From contig NZ_DAOUQB010000016.1 of assembly GCF_030625865.1 (NCBI RefSeq), forward strand, positions 1-62,359: a DNA stretch of 62,359 nucleotides. The letters run 5' to 3'. A program made the translations under genes and the position numbers. Under the pieces are notes generated by a model, which was given only the letters and a program-made list of their open reading frames with translations, had not been told where the DNA came from and made no database searches. Positions 33,413 through 43,885 of this stretch are shown here, one piece after another; the stretch's first letter is position 1; every line of letters starts with the position of its first letter. Source of the DNA: Anaerotignum sp. (GTDB taxonomy: Bacteria > Bacillota > Clostridia > Lachnospirales > Anaerotignaceae).

Positions 33413-34432
33413 ATGAAGGAGAAGCTGAAATTAATCCATGATAAGGCAATCGCTGCTTTCTTTGAAGCAACAGAAATGAAGGATATTGATGAAATGAAAG
33501 TGAAATATCTGGGAAAGAAAGGGGAATTAACCGCCATTTTGAAAGAAATGGGTAAACTTTCCGCAGAAGAACGTCCCATCATTGGTCAGCTGGCAAATGA
33601 GGTAAGACAGGATATTGAAAATAAACTGGATGAGGCGAAAAAACGCTTGGAAGCGGCAGAAATAGCCCATCGCTTGGAAAAAGAAAAAATAGATGTAACC
33701 ATGCCAGGGAAATCTCAGGCTGAAGGACATAAGCATCCTATGAGTATTGTAATTGATGAAATCTGTGATATCTTCATGGGGATGGGTTATGAGGTTGTGG
33801 AAGGCCCTGAGGTTGAGCAGGAATATTATAATTTTGAGGCATTAAATATCCCTCCCAACCATCCGGCCAGAGACGAACAGGATACCTTCTATATTGGTAA
33901 TGGTATTCTTTTGAGAACACAAACGTCCCCCATTCAGGTTCGTACCATGGAAAAGGGTAAAATGCCCATTCGTATGATTTCCCCGGGGACTGTTTACCGT
34001 TCTGATGAGGTAGATGCAACCCATTCTCCTGTATTCCATCAGTTGGAGGGCCTTGTAATTGATAAGAATATTACCATGGGGGACTTGAAAGGTGCTTTGG
34101 CGGTATTTGCAAAGGAATTGTTTGGGGAAGACACAAAGGTTCGTTTCCGTCCCCATCATTTCCCATTCACAGAACCCAGTGCAGAAATGGACGTAACTTG
34201 TTTTGCTTGCGGTGGTGAAGGTTGCCGTGTATGCAAAGGCGAGGGATATATTGAACTTTTGGGCTGTGGTATGGTTCATCCCAAAGTGTTAAAGATGAGC
34301 GGGATTGACCCCGATGAATATAGTGGTTTCGCTTTTGGTATGGGTTTGGAGCGTGTTGCCATGCAGCGTTATGGAATCACGGATATGCGTTTACTGTTTG
34401 AAAATGATATGAAATTTTTAAAACAGTTCTAA
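33413..34432 (+). CDS. pheS: phenylalanine-tRNA ligase alpha subunit
   Basis: The 339-residue subunit carries the catalytic core of the alpha2-beta2 enzyme. Visible are the N-terminal coiled coil (residues about 40-90), the class II motifs [20 protein letters not shown] (motif 2 region) and [17 protein letters not shown] (motif 3), and a Cys-rich insert [12 protein letters not shown], common in Firmicutes. The frame is open back to 33308, but that part is T-box RNA; AGGAG at 33401-33405, seven bases before the ATG at 33413, fixes the start. Confidence 0.97.
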   Translation: MKEKLKLIHDKAIAAFFEATEMKDIDEMKVKYLGKKGELTAILKEMGKLSAEERPIIGQLANEVRQDIENKLDEAKKRLEAAEIAHRLEKEKIDVTMPGKSQAEGHKHPMSIVIDEICDIFMGMGYEVVEGPEVEQEYYNFEALNIPPNHPARDEQDTFYIGNGILLRTQTSPIQVRTMEKGKMPIRMISPGTVYRSDEVDATHSPVFHQLEGLVIDKNITMGDLKGALAVFAKELFGEDTKVRFRPHHFPFTEPSAEMDVTCFACGGEGCRVCKGEGYIELLGCGMVHPKVLKMSGIDPDEYSGFAFGMGLERVAMQRYGITDMRLLFENDMKFLKQF

Positions 34433-34476
34433 GGGATGCCAAAAGAAGCTTTTATTTAGAAAGGAGAGTTAAGATC

Positions 34477-36876
34477 ATGGATTTACCGATGTCCTGGTTA
34501 AAAGAATATGCAGATGTAAACGTAGGCATTAAAGAATATGTGGAAGATATTACGATGAGCGGCTCTAAAGTAGAAGGTTATACAACATTAGCAGGGGAAA
34601 TTAAAAATGTTGTAACCGGCTATATCAAGGCCATTGCAAAGCATCCCGATGCAGATAAATTGCAAATCTGTACCATAGATGCCGGTCAAGGAAAAGATTT
34701 GACCATCGTAACCGGTGCACCAAATATAAAAGTAGGGGACTATGTGCCTGTTGCTTTAGATGGTTCTGTCATTACTGGTGGCAAAGAAATTAAAACTGGT
34801 ATGCTGCGCGGTGTAGAATCCGAAGGTATGCTTTGCTCCATAGAGGAGTTGGGTTGTGACCGCCATGATTTTCCCGAAGCACCGGAATATGGAATTTATA
34901 TTTTTCCGGAAGCAGTGGAATTAGGCAAAGATGTTGTTGAACTTTTGGATATTAAGGATGTTGTTGTAGAGTTTGAAATCACTTCTAATCGTCCTGATTG
35001 CTTTAGCATCTTAGGCCTGGCAAGAGAAACTGCCGCGACCTATAAGGGTGAATTTAGATATCCCGAAATCACAGTTAAGGAAGAAGGTGCAGGTAAAACC
35101 GAGGATATGATTTCTGTTGAAATCAAAAACCCTGAGCTTTGCCCCAGATATATTGCCAGAGCAGTGAAAAACGTAAAAATCGAGCCATCTCCTCGTTGGA
35201 TGCGCAAAAGATTAAGAGCGGCAGGCGTTCGCCCCATCAACAATATCGTGGATATTACAAACTACGTGATGCTGGAAATGGGTCAGCCTATGCACGCATT
35301 TAATATCGACTGTATTGCGGATAGAAAAATCATTGTTAGAAATGCAAATGCAGGGGAAAAAATTGTTACTTTAGATGGTGTGGAGAGAACACTGAATGAA
35401 TCCATGCTGGTTATCGCGGACCCTGAAAAGGCAGTTGCCATTGCAGGGGTTATGGGTGGCGAAAACTCTATGATTAGTGAAGATGCAGAAGCGATTCTAT
35501 TTGAGTCCGCAAACTTCAACGGCCCTAATGTGCGTATTACCGCAAAAAATGTGGGCTTACGTACGGATGCATCCAGCAAATATGAAAAAGGCTTAGATCC
35601 AAACATGGCATTGGATGCCGTAAACCGTGCGGTTCAGCTTGTTGAAATGCTCGGTATTGGCGAGGTTGTTCCCGGTATGGTTGACTGTTACCCTAACAAA
35701 CGTGAGCCTTGGGAGCTCTCCTATTCTCCTGAATGGATTAATAAGTTCCTAGGAACAGAAATTTCCGAAAAGGAAATGCAGATAACGTTTGAACGCTTAG
35801 GCTTAATTGTTGATCCTGCAAAGCATACGGTTATTGTCCCAACGTATCGTCCTGATTTGGAAGCACAGGCAGATTTGGCCGAAGAAGTAGCCCGTTTTTA
35901 TGGATATGACAAAATCCCCGATACGCTGGCATCAGGTACACCAACGGTTGGAAAGAAAACCTATGAACAAACTATTACTTCTTTAGTAAAAGAGACAATG
36001 ATTTCCGATGGCCTTTGCGAAGCAATGACATACAGCTTTGAAAGTCCTAAGGTTTTTGACAAACTGCTTATCCCTAGTGATAGCAAACTGAGAGAAAACG
36101 TAACAATTTCCAATCCATTGGGAGAAGACTACAGCATCATGCGTACTGTTTCTTTCAACGGCATTCTGACCTCATTGGCTACAAATTACAATAGACGTAA
36201 TGAGCAGGCAGGTTTATTTGAAGTTGCTAGAGTGTATTTGCCAAAGGCATTGCCTTTGACAGAGTTGCCCCATGAAATTCCTACATTGACCGTGGGGATG
36301 TATGGCAATATGGATTTCTTTGATTTAAAGGGAATTGTAGAGCATTTGTTCGATGTTTTGGGAATGAGCAGTATAGTGGAATTTTTGCCCGAAACAGAAA
36401 TTGCATGGATGCACCCCGGCAGAACAGCAAGCGTTAAGGTCAATGGGGATAATATTGGCTACTTAGGGGAATTGCATCCCGTAGTTGCCAAGAATTATGA
36501 AATTGGCACAAAGGCTTATATGGCAGTTTTGGATGTTGAAAAAATAATTTCCTATACAAACAGAGATGTAACTTATAAACCTTTGCCCAAATTCCCAGGT
36601 ATGACAAGAGATATTGCAATGCTTGTAAAAGAAGATATTACAGTAAAGGAAATCAGTGATATCATCAAGAAAAACGGCGGAAAATATCTGGAGAGCGCTG
36701 AATTGTTTGACGTTTACAAAGGTGCACAGATTGAAGCTGGATATAAGTCTGTTGCATATTCTATTTTCTTCCGCAGTCCGGATAAAACTCTTGCAGATAC
36801 GGATATTGCAGAAGCGATGCAAGCAATTTTGAATGGTCTGGCAACAGAAATAAATGCACAATTAAGAGATAAATAA
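34477..36876 (+). CDS. pheT: phenylalanine-tRNA ligase beta subunit
   Basis: The 799-residue subunit starts with MDLPMSWLKEYADVN and a tRNA-binding (EMAP-like) domain (IKNVVTGYIKAIAKHPDADK, about 40-150). B3/4 editing domain and B5 domain follow (DITNYVMLEMGQPMHAFN; GLRTDASSKYEKGLDPN), and the C-terminal anticodon-binding domain starts near 705 (YKPLPKFPGMTRDIAMLV). AAAGGAGAG precedes the ATG; it lies 44 bases after pheS and shares the T-box. A strong terminator follows. Confidence 0.97.
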   Translation: MDLPMSWLKEYADVNVGIKEYVEDITMSGSKVEGYTTLAGEIKNVVTGYIKAIAKHPDADKLQICTIDAGQGKDLTIVTGAPNIKVGDYVPVALDGSVITGGKEIKTGMLRGVESEGMLCSIEELGCDRHDFPEAPEYGIYIFPEAVELGKDVVELLDIKDVVVEFEITSNRPDCFSILGLARETAATYKGEFRYPEITVKEEGAGKTEDMISVEIKNPELCPRYIARAVKNVKIEPSPRWMRKRLRAAGVRPINNIVDITNYVMLEMGQPMHAFNIDCIADRKIIVRNANAGEKIVTLDGVERTLNESMLVIADPEKAVAIAGVMGGENSMISEDAEAILFESANFNGPNVRITAKNVGLRTDASSKYEKGLDPNMALDAVNRAVQLVEMLGIGEVVPGMVDCYPNKREPWELSYSPEWINKFLGTEISEKEMQITFERLGLIVDPAKHTVIVPTYRPDLEAQADLAEEVARFYGYDKIPDTLASGTPTVGKKTYEQTITSLVKETMISDGLCEAMTYSFESPKVFDKLLIPSDSKLRENVTISNPLGEDYSIMRTVSFNGILTSLATNYNRRNEQAGLFEVARVYLPKALPLTELPHEIPTLTVGMYGNMDFFDLKGIVEHLFDVLGMSSIVEFLPETEIAWMHPGRTASVKVNGDNIGYLGELHPVVAKNYEIGTKAYMAVLDVEKIISYTNRDVTYKPLPKFPGMTRDIAMLVKEDITVKEISDIIKKNGGKYLESAELFDVYKGAQIEAGYKSVAYSIFFRSPDKTLADTDIAEAMQAILNGLATEINAQLRDK

Positions 36877-36895
36877 TTCTAAAAGCATGACTATG

Positions 36896-36926
36896 GCCTC
36901 GTTATTTTGGTAACGAGGCTTTTTTT
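36896..36926 (+). terminator. terminator after pheT
   Basis: GCCTCGTTA (36896-36904) pairs perfectly with TAACGAGGC (36911-36919), followed by seven T. Confidence 0.93.
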
Positions 36927-37062
36927 GTGCATATTGTAGCTTTGTATTTTAACAAACATATAACATACACTTTACTAGGGTTTGATAGTTCTACAAAAAT
37001 TTGCCTGATATAATTTATTATGAAGTTAAGGAAAAATATAACATTATATTATGGAGAAAAAA

Positions 37063-38925
37063 ATGAAAAAATTAATAGGAAAAAAACCAAACCTTGCACT
37101 CACAAAAATTTTCAGATTAAAGAAAAAATTTAGTTTTAGCACCTGGTTAAAATGGAAACCCCTATCCCAATTCAAAAAAATACCCATCATTCTGCCTAAT
37201 TTTCGTTCTATAAAAACTTTTAACTTGAAGGGAAAATTAAAAATCAGTCAAAAATTACACCTTGTTTGCAGCATCGCAATCATAATGAATATTTTAATGA
37301 TTGTAATCGCCCTTGGAGGATTACAGTCCGCGGAAGGAAGAATGCAATCCTTTTATGATATTGAATATAAAAACAGTATTCAAGAAATGCAGATTCGCAA
37401 TGATGTTGCTTCTATAGACCATGCAATTCTATCTGCTGTTTTTAGCAGCGATTATAAAGAAAGCAATCAAATAGTTGAAGTGTCAGTTCAAAAAACGGTT
37501 TCAGATATAAACGTATTGAAAAAAAGCTTTTCTGATGAACAGTTAATGGGAGATTTAAATGTAACGTTAAATAAATATTTGGCGCAGGAAATGAAAGTTA
37601 TGTCCTATATTTTTGCAGGACAAACCACAAAAGCATTAGATGCAATTCACGGTGAGTACAAAGAGCGTGTGAGCAGCTTATATTCTATTTTGGATACGGT
37701 GTCAATAAAAGCGGAAAATGCTGCAACAACTGCCTTGCAGGAAACGGTACAACAACGGCATCACATGACGGTAGTGCTCCTTTTTGCCATGGGGGCATTA
37801 GGTGCAGGTTTACTTTTCACAGCTGGAATGTTGGAAAAAACAATCCGTAAGGCAACGCACAAAATAATTCATATCGCTGATCGTATTGAAAAAGGAAATT
37901 TAAGTATTTTAGGAGAACGTCATCCGGCAGGAGACGAATTGGATGATGTAATTTTTGCCTGTGAGCAAATGGCAATTACTTTGCAGACGCTTATTATGGA
38001 CGTAGGAACGATGCTGGGGGAAATGGCAAAAGGAAATTTGACTCATCAAACTTTATATCGAGAATATTACGCAGGGGATTACCAAAGTCTTTTGGTTGCT
38101 GCCGAAAATATGCAGTCCTATATTAATTATGCTTTAAACAATGTGGATGTTGCAACACAGAAAGTGGAGGGTCATGTTAAGGATGTTTTAGTAGGTGCAG
38201 AAAATCTTTCTGACCATGCTGTAAAACAGGATGAGTCTATTACACAGCTTTCCCATACGCTTGGCTTTATTTCAAATAATTCTAAACATAATGCAGAACA
38301 AATAGAGAAGATAAATCACTCCACCCTTCAGATGAGCGAACAAGTAGGTGTTACAAGACAGCATATGACAGAAACAACCGGTGCAATTTTGGATGTGGCA
38401 GATCATACATCAAAAATTAAAAAAATTATTCACACAGTAGATGAAATTGCATTTCAAACGGATATATTGGCATTAAATGCTGCCATTGAGGCAGCGCGTG
38501 CCGGTGCGGCAGGAAGAGGCTTTTCTGTTGTAGCAGGGGAAGTGAGAGCCTTAGCACAAAAAGTAGCTGAGGCGGCGAAAGAAACTGCGGAATTAATAGA
38601 CCGCTCCTTGCAATTAACGAATACATGTGCAAATACCGTTTCTCATACAGCTGATTCTTTGGATGTGGTTGTGAAGAAAACCGGGGATATTACAGAAATG
38701 ATTACGCAAATTTCGAAAATAGTAAAAAAGGAACAAGAAGACATTGGAAATATTTTCATTGAAGCTGAAAAAATCAGGCAGATCGCAGGAATGAATACAG
38801 AAACGGCAAAGCAATTTGCTTATGGCAGTGAAGATAGCTATCAGCAAGTGAATATATTAAAACAACAAATGATGCAGTTCATTCGTCATGAGGTAGATAT
38901 TGATGGTAATAAAAAACTGGTTTAA
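37063..38925 (+). CDS. methyl-accepting chemotaxis protein with basic N-terminal extension
   Basis: The protein is about 620 residues. Two helices (about 70-92 and 237-260 counting from 37051) bracket a four-helix-bundle-like sensor of about 145 residues. A HAMP domain follows, then the signalling hairpin [20 protein letters not shown] with [20 protein letters not shown]. The odd feature is the 65-residue Lys-rich segment before the first helix (for example [18 protein letters not shown]), not found in ordinary receptors. ATG 37051 is possible, but GGAG at 37053-37056 favours ATG 37063. An extended -10 promoter (TG-A-TATAAT, 37006-37014) lies upstream. The EAL-GGDEF gene follows after 64 bases. 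Confidence 0.92.
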   Translation: MKKLIGKKPNLALTKIFRLKKKFSFSTWLKWKPLSQFKKIPIILPNFRSIKTFNLKGKLKISQKLHLVCSIAIIMNILMIVIALGGLQSAEGRMQSFYDIEYKNSIQEMQIRNDVASIDHAILSAVFSSDYKESNQIVEVSVQKTVSDINVLKKSFSDEQLMGDLNVTLNKYLAQEMKVMSYIFAGQTTKALDAIHGEYKERVSSLYSILDTVSIKAENAATTALQETVQQRHHMTVVLLFAMGALGAGLLFTAGMLEKTIRKATHKIIHIADRIEKGNLSILGERHPAGDELDDVIFACEQMAITLQTLIMDVGTMLGEMAKGNLTHQTLYREYYAGDYQSLLVAAENMQSYINYALNNVDVATQKVEGHVKDVLVGAENLSDHAVKQDESITQLSHTLGFISNNSKHNAEQIEKINHSTLQMSEQVGVTRQHMTETTGAILDVADHTSKIKKIIHTVDEIAFQTDILALNAAIEAARAGAAGRGFSVVAGEVRALAQKVAEAAKETAELIDRSLQLTNTCANTVSHTADSLDVVVKKTGDITEMITQISKIVKKEQEDIGNIFIEAEKIRQIAGMNTETAKQFAYGSEDSYQQVNILKQQMMQFIRHEVDIDGNKKLV

Positions 38926-38989
38926 TTTGATAAGCAATTCCTTTTTTAATAACGCTTGTATGGGAAACATGAAGAAGGGGGAAGGGCAC

Positions 38990-40723
38990 ATGGAAGCTGA
39001 CAGAGTGAGGGATTTTGTTACGATTTTAAAAACAGGAGCCATTAGTACAGTTTATCAGCCCATTATTTCGCTGGAAAGCGGTAGTATTCTTGGATATGAA
39101 GCGCTAAGCAGAATCACAATCCCCCAATGTGAATTATCTATTGAAGACCTCTTTAAAATAGCAGCTCAACAATATAAATTATGGGAGCTGGAGCAATTAT
39201 GCAGAGCCAAAGCCGTTGAGAATGCAGCGTGCAAACCATGTAATACAAAATTATTTATCAATGTGGACCCTAATATTATTCATGATCCCAATATTTTTCA
39301 AGGGTTTACCAGGGGAAAGCTTAAGCAATATGGATTATGTCCTGATGATATTGTTTTTGAAATAACCGAGCGAAGTGCTATTAATCACATGGATACCTTC
39401 ACCGCTGCCTTAACACACTATCAGTCTCAGCATTTTAAAATTGCAATTGATGATTTTGGATCGGGATACTCAGGAATGAATCGAGTCTGTGCTTTTTCGC
39501 CGAATTTTATTAAAATAGATATGCAGCTGATTCGCAATATTAATACAGATACAGTGAAAAAATCTGCAGTTGCCGCCATTGTTAAATTTTGCAAAGATTC
39601 TGGAATAAAGACAATAGCAGAGGGAATCGAAACGGAAGCGGAGTTAAATACCTTAATAGACTTAAGCATTGATTATGGACAAGGTTATTTCTTAGCAAAA
39701 CCGGAAAAAAATTTCATTGATATTTCTAAGGAAAATCAAATTTTCCTTGAAACAGCCAATCTTGCAAAACACTCAAACGGGATACTAGGGGAAATTGGAA
39801 TTCTTGCTCAAAAAAAGCATTGTATTTTGGAAAATGATAATGTTTTTGGAATTTACAGTGCCATGAAAAAAGATGCAAACATCACTGAAGTTTGTGTTTT
39901 AGATGCAAATCATTTCATATGTGGTATGTTAACACGGAATTATATTTTTGAAAGATTTAGTGGTCAATTTGGATATGACTTAAGTAAAAGAATTAAAGCG
40001 AATAAATTAATCAGTCATGATTTTTTAGTTGTTAATAAAAAAATGCCTATCGAAAAAGCAGCAGAACTGGCAATGTCCAGAGAGCTTTCAAGCGTTTATG
40101 ATGCAATCGCTGTGACGGATAACAATTCCTATTATGGTATCGTTACAATTAAAGACTTGCTCACTTCAACAATAAACATACAAGTGAACCGAGCAAAATG
40201 CTCCAATCCTCTTACAGGGTTACCTGGCAACACAGAAATTCAAAAGCTTATATCCACTAAAATTGTTGAAAAGAATCAGTATTCTTTAATTTATATTGAT
40301 ATTGACAACTTTAAGCCATATAATGACGCCTACGGGTTTACCATGGGGGATCAAATGATAACCATCCTTGGTAATATTTTAAAGCAATGTACAGAAAGGA
40401 CTGAGTTTGTTGGGCATATAGGTGGTGATGATTTTGTGATTATTTCTGACAGACACTGTACAGAGTCTTATTGTAAAAAAATAATTGACTTATTTACTTT
40501 AAAGACAAAACTGCTCTATACAAATGAAGATGCCGAAAACGGTTTTATTATTTCAAGAAATCGTAATGGCTTCACGGACACGTTTCCCCTTGCCACAATT
40601 TCAATTGCCGTAGTAACGAATGAGTATAAAAACTTTGAAGCGTTAGATGAATTATCTAAAGTAATTGCACATACAAAAAAAATAGCTAAAATGGAATCTG
40701 GAAATTCCATTGTGATAATTTAA
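38990..40723 (+). CDS. EAL-CBS-GGDEF cyclic di-GMP protein
   Basis: The 577-residue cytosolic protein combines an N-terminal EAL phosphodiesterase domain (about 8-255), two CBS repeats (about 265-400) and a C-terminal GGDEF domain. The EAL domain appears active: YEALSR (Glu37), FEITERSA, DDFGSGYSG and AEGIETEAE are all present. The cyclase loop reads GGDDF, with Asp for Glu, so it may be a weak enzyme or a GTP sensor. An earlier in-frame ATG (38900) overlaps the chemoreceptor; GGGGGAAGGG before ATG 38990 decides the start. It probably forms a unit with the chemoreceptor, linking sensing to c-di-GMP. Confidence 0.93.
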   Translation: MEADRVRDFVTILKTGAISTVYQPIISLESGSILGYEALSRITIPQCELSIEDLFKIAAQQYKLWELEQLCRAKAVENAACKPCNTKLFINVDPNIIHDPNIFQGFTRGKLKQYGLCPDDIVFEITERSAINHMDTFTAALTHYQSQHFKIAIDDFGSGYSGMNRVCAFSPNFIKIDMQLIRNINTDTVKKSAVAAIVKFCKDSGIKTIAEGIETEAELNTLIDLSIDYGQGYFLAKPEKNFIDISKENQIFLETANLAKHSNGILGEIGILAQKKHCILENDNVFGIYSAMKKDANITEVCVLDANHFICGMLTRNYIFERFSGQFGYDLSKRIKANKLISHDFLVVNKKMPIEKAAELAMSRELSSVYDAIAVTDNNSYYGIVTIKDLLTSTINIQVNRAKCSNPLTGLPGNTEIQKLISTKIVEKNQYSLIYIDIDNFKPYNDAYGFTMGDQMITILGNILKQCTERTEFVGHIGGDDFVIISDRHCTESYCKKIIDLFTLKTKLLYTNEDAENGFIISRNRNGFTDTFPLATISIAVVTNEYKNFEALDELSKVIAHTKKIAKMESGNSIVII

Positions 40724-40795
40724 TTCGTGATACCCCATATGAATGAAAAGTCCTAAATAATTCTATGACTTACAGATAGTTTTTATGGAAAGACA

Positions 40796-40852
40796 AAAGT
40801 CCGTATTGCTAAGATTTCGGTAAGAAATTTCAAATGCAACCGGACTTTTTTT
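40796..40852. terminator. bidirectional terminator between EAL-GGDEF and sleC
   Basis: AAAGTCCG with inner TTGC pairs with GCAA and CGGACTTT, followed by seven T on the plus strand and four T on the minus strand. The flanking genes are convergent. Confidence 0.8.
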
Positions 40853-40883
40853 ATTTATTAATATTGAATTAAATAAGAATACA

Positions 40884-42125
40884 CTAAGCAAGTTTTTGTA
40901 TGGCAACATAAACATCCGAAATTTTATACCACGTGGGATAATTTACTGTGCCCGTTTGATCTAAATTAAATATTTGTTGGAACACTTTTACAGAGTCTGC
41001 TGTTTGTTGACCGTATAGTCCGTCCTCGATTAATTTAGGGATAAGAGGATAGTTATTAGCAATTGCATTAAGCTGTTCCTGTATTGTTCTTACACTATCT
41101 CCACTATCACCAACTTTAAGTGTGGTACCAGGAAAAGACATAGGAATTCCATCAACTTTTTCTGCTTGTTTTATGAAAACATCGCTACCATAGTAATTTT
41201 TTAGAATTTGCAAAGCATCTTGGCCTTGATCCCCAAGGTATTTTGAACCCCATTGGCTAAGCCAACCTTCCCTTATTACTTTTTTACCATCACAATATTG
41301 GGTAAATAACGGCTGTCTGATATCAGGTTTTGCGATGAAGGAAGTGAAAATTTCGTCTACAACATCAGAAATTTCCTGGAAAATATTTCTTCCAAAGGAA
41401 AATGACTGATCAAATGCTGTAGAATTCGTTATGGTAAAGTTATACCCCTTTCCTCGATACCATTCTGTATATACTCTGTTTAAAGTAAAAGAGAGAATAA
41501 CATGAATATTTGCTTTTAGTGTTTCCCTTGGCCATGTAGCATATATTTCGCTGCTTGCCACATTTTTAATATAATCCTTAAAACCTACTGTATAGTTAGG
41601 CGCTGAGGCATTATCTGGTCCGCCGGCATGGACTACAATAATACTTGGTATTACCGGTTGTGGCAGTACAACTTGATTACTTGGAAAGGGGAGTTTTTTT
41701 ACTTCTGATTCTGGTATCTTAGGTGGATAGTCACCATATAAAACCGGATAGGGTATGTTTACATCCCGATAATTGGGGGTAAGGGCAACCTCTTGTACGG
41801 CAGTAGTAGATGGGTAAATTTGAACATTATTGATATTTACCTCATTATAGTCAGGCATAGTTACTTTTACATTATATTCATTAAAAGGACGAGGCATATC
41901 GTATTCCATTGAGTATTCAAGCGGGGGCGCATTTAAAGGGATCGGGGAAACTTCGCCCCATGCATTTGTTTTTGCTTCTTCAATAATCGTATTATCATAG
42001 GGATCAAAAACACTTACTGTTGCGCCCTCCGCGGGTTTACCTATGTTAGTAAAGAAGGTACTTATTCTAAGTAATCCTGTTCCTCCCATGTAATTCGAAC
42101 GCAAGAAAATTTTGTCGTTTGACAT
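40884..42125 (-). CDS. sleC: spore cortex-lytic enzyme SleC
   Basis: The protein of 413 residues is a germination enzyme: after cleavage by Csp proteases it degrades cortex peptidoglycan. The N-terminal pre-pro region (GLLRISTFFTNIGKPAEGAT and PPLEYSMEYDMPRPFNEYNV) matches clostridial SleC. A SpoIID-like catalytic region follows (IKNVASSEIYATWPRETLKA, then SFTLNRVYTEWYRGKGYNFT), and the C-terminus is a peptidoglycan-binding domain (VRTIQEQLNAIANNYP, DGLYGQQTADSVKVFQ). A TTG at 42131 is in frame, but it adjoins AGGAGG; the ATG at 42125, 6 bases later, is the start. It follows the two csp genes in the same direction. Confidence 0.93.
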   Translation of the reverse strand: MSNDKIFLRSNYMGGTGLLRISTFFTNIGKPAEGATVSVFDPYDNTIIEEAKTNAWGEVSPIPLNAPPLEYSMEYDMPRPFNEYNVKVTMPDYNEVNINNVQIYPSTTAVQEVALTPNYRDVNIPYPVLYGDYPPKIPESEVKKLPFPSNQVVLPQPVIPSIIVVHAGGPDNASAPNYTVGFKDYIKNVASSEIYATWPRETLKANIHVILSFTLNRVYTEWYRGKGYNFTITNSTAFDQSFSFGRNIFQEISDVVDEIFTSFIAKPDIRQPLFTQYCDGKKVIREGWLSQWGSKYLGDQGQDALQILKNYYGSDVFIKQAEKVDGIPMSFPGTTLKVGDSGDSVRTIQEQLNAIANNYPLIPKLIEDGLYGQQTADSVKVFQQIFNLDQTGTVNYPTWYKISDVYVAIQKLA

Positions 42126-42145
42126 ATTCAACCTCCTAAGGAAAT

Positions 42146-43885
42146 TTATGTAATATAATAATTGATAATAGATTCTTTTATTACAGCGAAACTAGCGTAT
42201 AAATCCAGTTTTCCATATCCCCATTTTGTATTGGGATATACCATATTTTCTTCACGGGTACATCCACTGATTAAAAAGGTTCGAACCAAATCCCCGTCCA
42301 TAGAAGGGATGTTCTTTTTTACGATACCCCATTCAAGCAAAAGCGCTGCTGCCCCAGCAGTAATTGCAGCTGCAACAGACGTTCCCGTTTTGGTTCCGTA
42401 GCCTGAGGGATAAATGCCTTTTACATTTACGCCTGGTGCAACCAAATCCGGCGCCATACGAGGCAACCTGGTTGGACCCCATGAAGAAGAGACGAAAAGG
42501 CTGTTATCATTGCTGTTATATGCACCACAACAAATGCATCTTAGCGCAGTAGCAGGAAAAACAATTGTATGTTCCGGAACGGGTTTTAATAATTCAACTA
42601 ATTCGCTTACTTGCCCGGTGATAGGAAGCCAAACAAAATATTCTCCGCTTACAACGGAGTCTCCAAAAAGCCTTACGTCCCAGATCCCTTGCGTTGCATT
42701 TTTAAAACTAAGGAAAATAACATTGTTAACACCCTTATAATATTCAATAGATACAGTTGTTTCTTCAAAAATCAGCTGTTCACTGTATTTTAAGCCAACT
42801 TTAAAAGGAAGCCTTGCAATCACTTCTCCTGTTGGAGATGTAATACTGGCGGAGATTTTATCATATGCAGGGCCGTAAATAGATACTGTGAAGGATTCGC
42901 CTTGTCTTCCAACTTTAATACTGAAAGTTTCCGTGGTACCTGTTCTTAGTATTTTTCCTTGGGAATGGTGTTTGGCATTGCTTTCGTTTCCCCCCGCATT
43001 AACAAAAACATAGCCCGCTCTTTGAGCGGCAAAAGATACATAGTCCTCGAATAATGTGTTTCCATCGTGTCCACTTCCGTTAGAGCCCATGGTAATACAT
43101 GTTACAATAGGTAAATTCATTTCTTCCGTACGATCCATAATATACTTCATTCCCAAGAGATAATCTGTAGATTCATAAAGGTTTGGATTATCCTTTGGTA
43201 AAAGAAATTTATCAATATAATATTCACGGGCACGGCGCAGTTTTACAGCGATAATATAAGCTTTTGGTGCTGCCCCTATATATTCGCCTTTCTCGTTACT
43301 GGCAGCAACAGAGGCCATGAAGGTTCCGTGACCATCCTCATCTATTGTAGGAACGATGGAATAGGGGTCATCTGAATTTAAGGCACGATTGATATCTTCT
43401 TGTGTATAAACAGAGCCAAAATAAAGATAATCCGGTCTATTTCCGTCAATAGTTTGATCCCAAATATAGAGTATTTTTGAGGAACCGTCTTCAAAGCGAA
43501 ATGCACTTTTTGTGTAATCAATGCCAGTGTCAACAAAGCCGATGACTACATTTCTTCCTGAAAGTTGCAAAAAAGGTTGATTTGTGATTTGAGCAATACC
43601 GCTGTCTTCATTGCTTTTGCTGTCGAGTGGGGACATTATTTTAGGAAAAAACTCATTAAAATCATTTCCTAAGGTATCAAATAATAGAGGGATATTTGCT
43701 TTGTTTGTATATACCACAACCAATTCATTAGCAAGCTCTGTTCCTAATTTTAGGTATGGTTTATCGCGCGCAAATATTTTAAATCGGTCCGTATTTATTA
43801 CGTTAAAATCTACGGTTGTTGGTAGCTTTACAAATTCATCCAGCGGTAAATCGGATTCATTTATATCATTTATAACTGTAGCCAA
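42146..43885 (-). CDS. Csp-type germination serine protease (downstream copy)
   Basis: This S8 (subtilisin) family protease of the Csp group is about 579 residues. The triad is complete: GFVDTGIDYT (Asp), DEDGHGTFMASVA (His) and GTKTGTSVAAAITAGAA (Ser), with VNAGGNESN supplying the oxyanion Asn. So unlike C. difficile CspC it is not an obvious pseudoprotease. The frame is open to 43942, but that part overlaps the upstream csp gene. TTG 43885, 8 bases after GGAGG, gives a natural start and overlaps the upstream stop by 16 bases, so translation is coupled. Its task is to activate SleC or to sense germinants; which one cannot be told from the sequence. Confidence 0.9.
   Translation of the reverse strand: MATVINDINESDLPLDEFVKLPTTVDFNVINTDRFKIFARDKPYLKLGTELANELVVVYTNKANIPLLFDTLGNDFNEFFPKIMSPLDSKSNEDSGIAQITNQPFLQLSGRNVVIGFVDTGIDYTKSAFRFEDGSSKILYIWDQTIDGNRPDYLYFGSVYTQEDINRALNSDDPYSIVPTIDEDGHGTFMASVAASNEKGEYIGAAPKAYIIAVKLRRAREYYIDKFLLPKDNPNLYESTDYLLGMKYIMDRTEEMNLPIVTCITMGSNGSGHDGNTLFEDYVSFAAQRAGYVFVNAGGNESNAKHHSQGKILRTGTTETFSIKVGRQGESFTVSIYGPAYDKISASITSPTGEVIARLPFKVGLKYSEQLIFEETTVSIEYYKGVNNVIFLSFKNATQGIWDVRLFGDSVVSGEYFVWLPITGQVSELVELLKPVPEHTIVFPATALRCICCGAYNSNDNSLFVSSSWGPTRLPRMAPDLVAPGVNVKGIYPSGYGTKTGTSVAAAITAGAAALLLEWGIVKKNIPSMDGDLVRTFLISGCTREENMVYPNTKWGYGKLDLYASFAVIKESIINYYIT

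Noticed and set aside
42162-42740. Plus-strand frames opposite the downstream csp gene
   Set aside because: They are shadows of a protease gene with intact catalytic motifs on the other strand.
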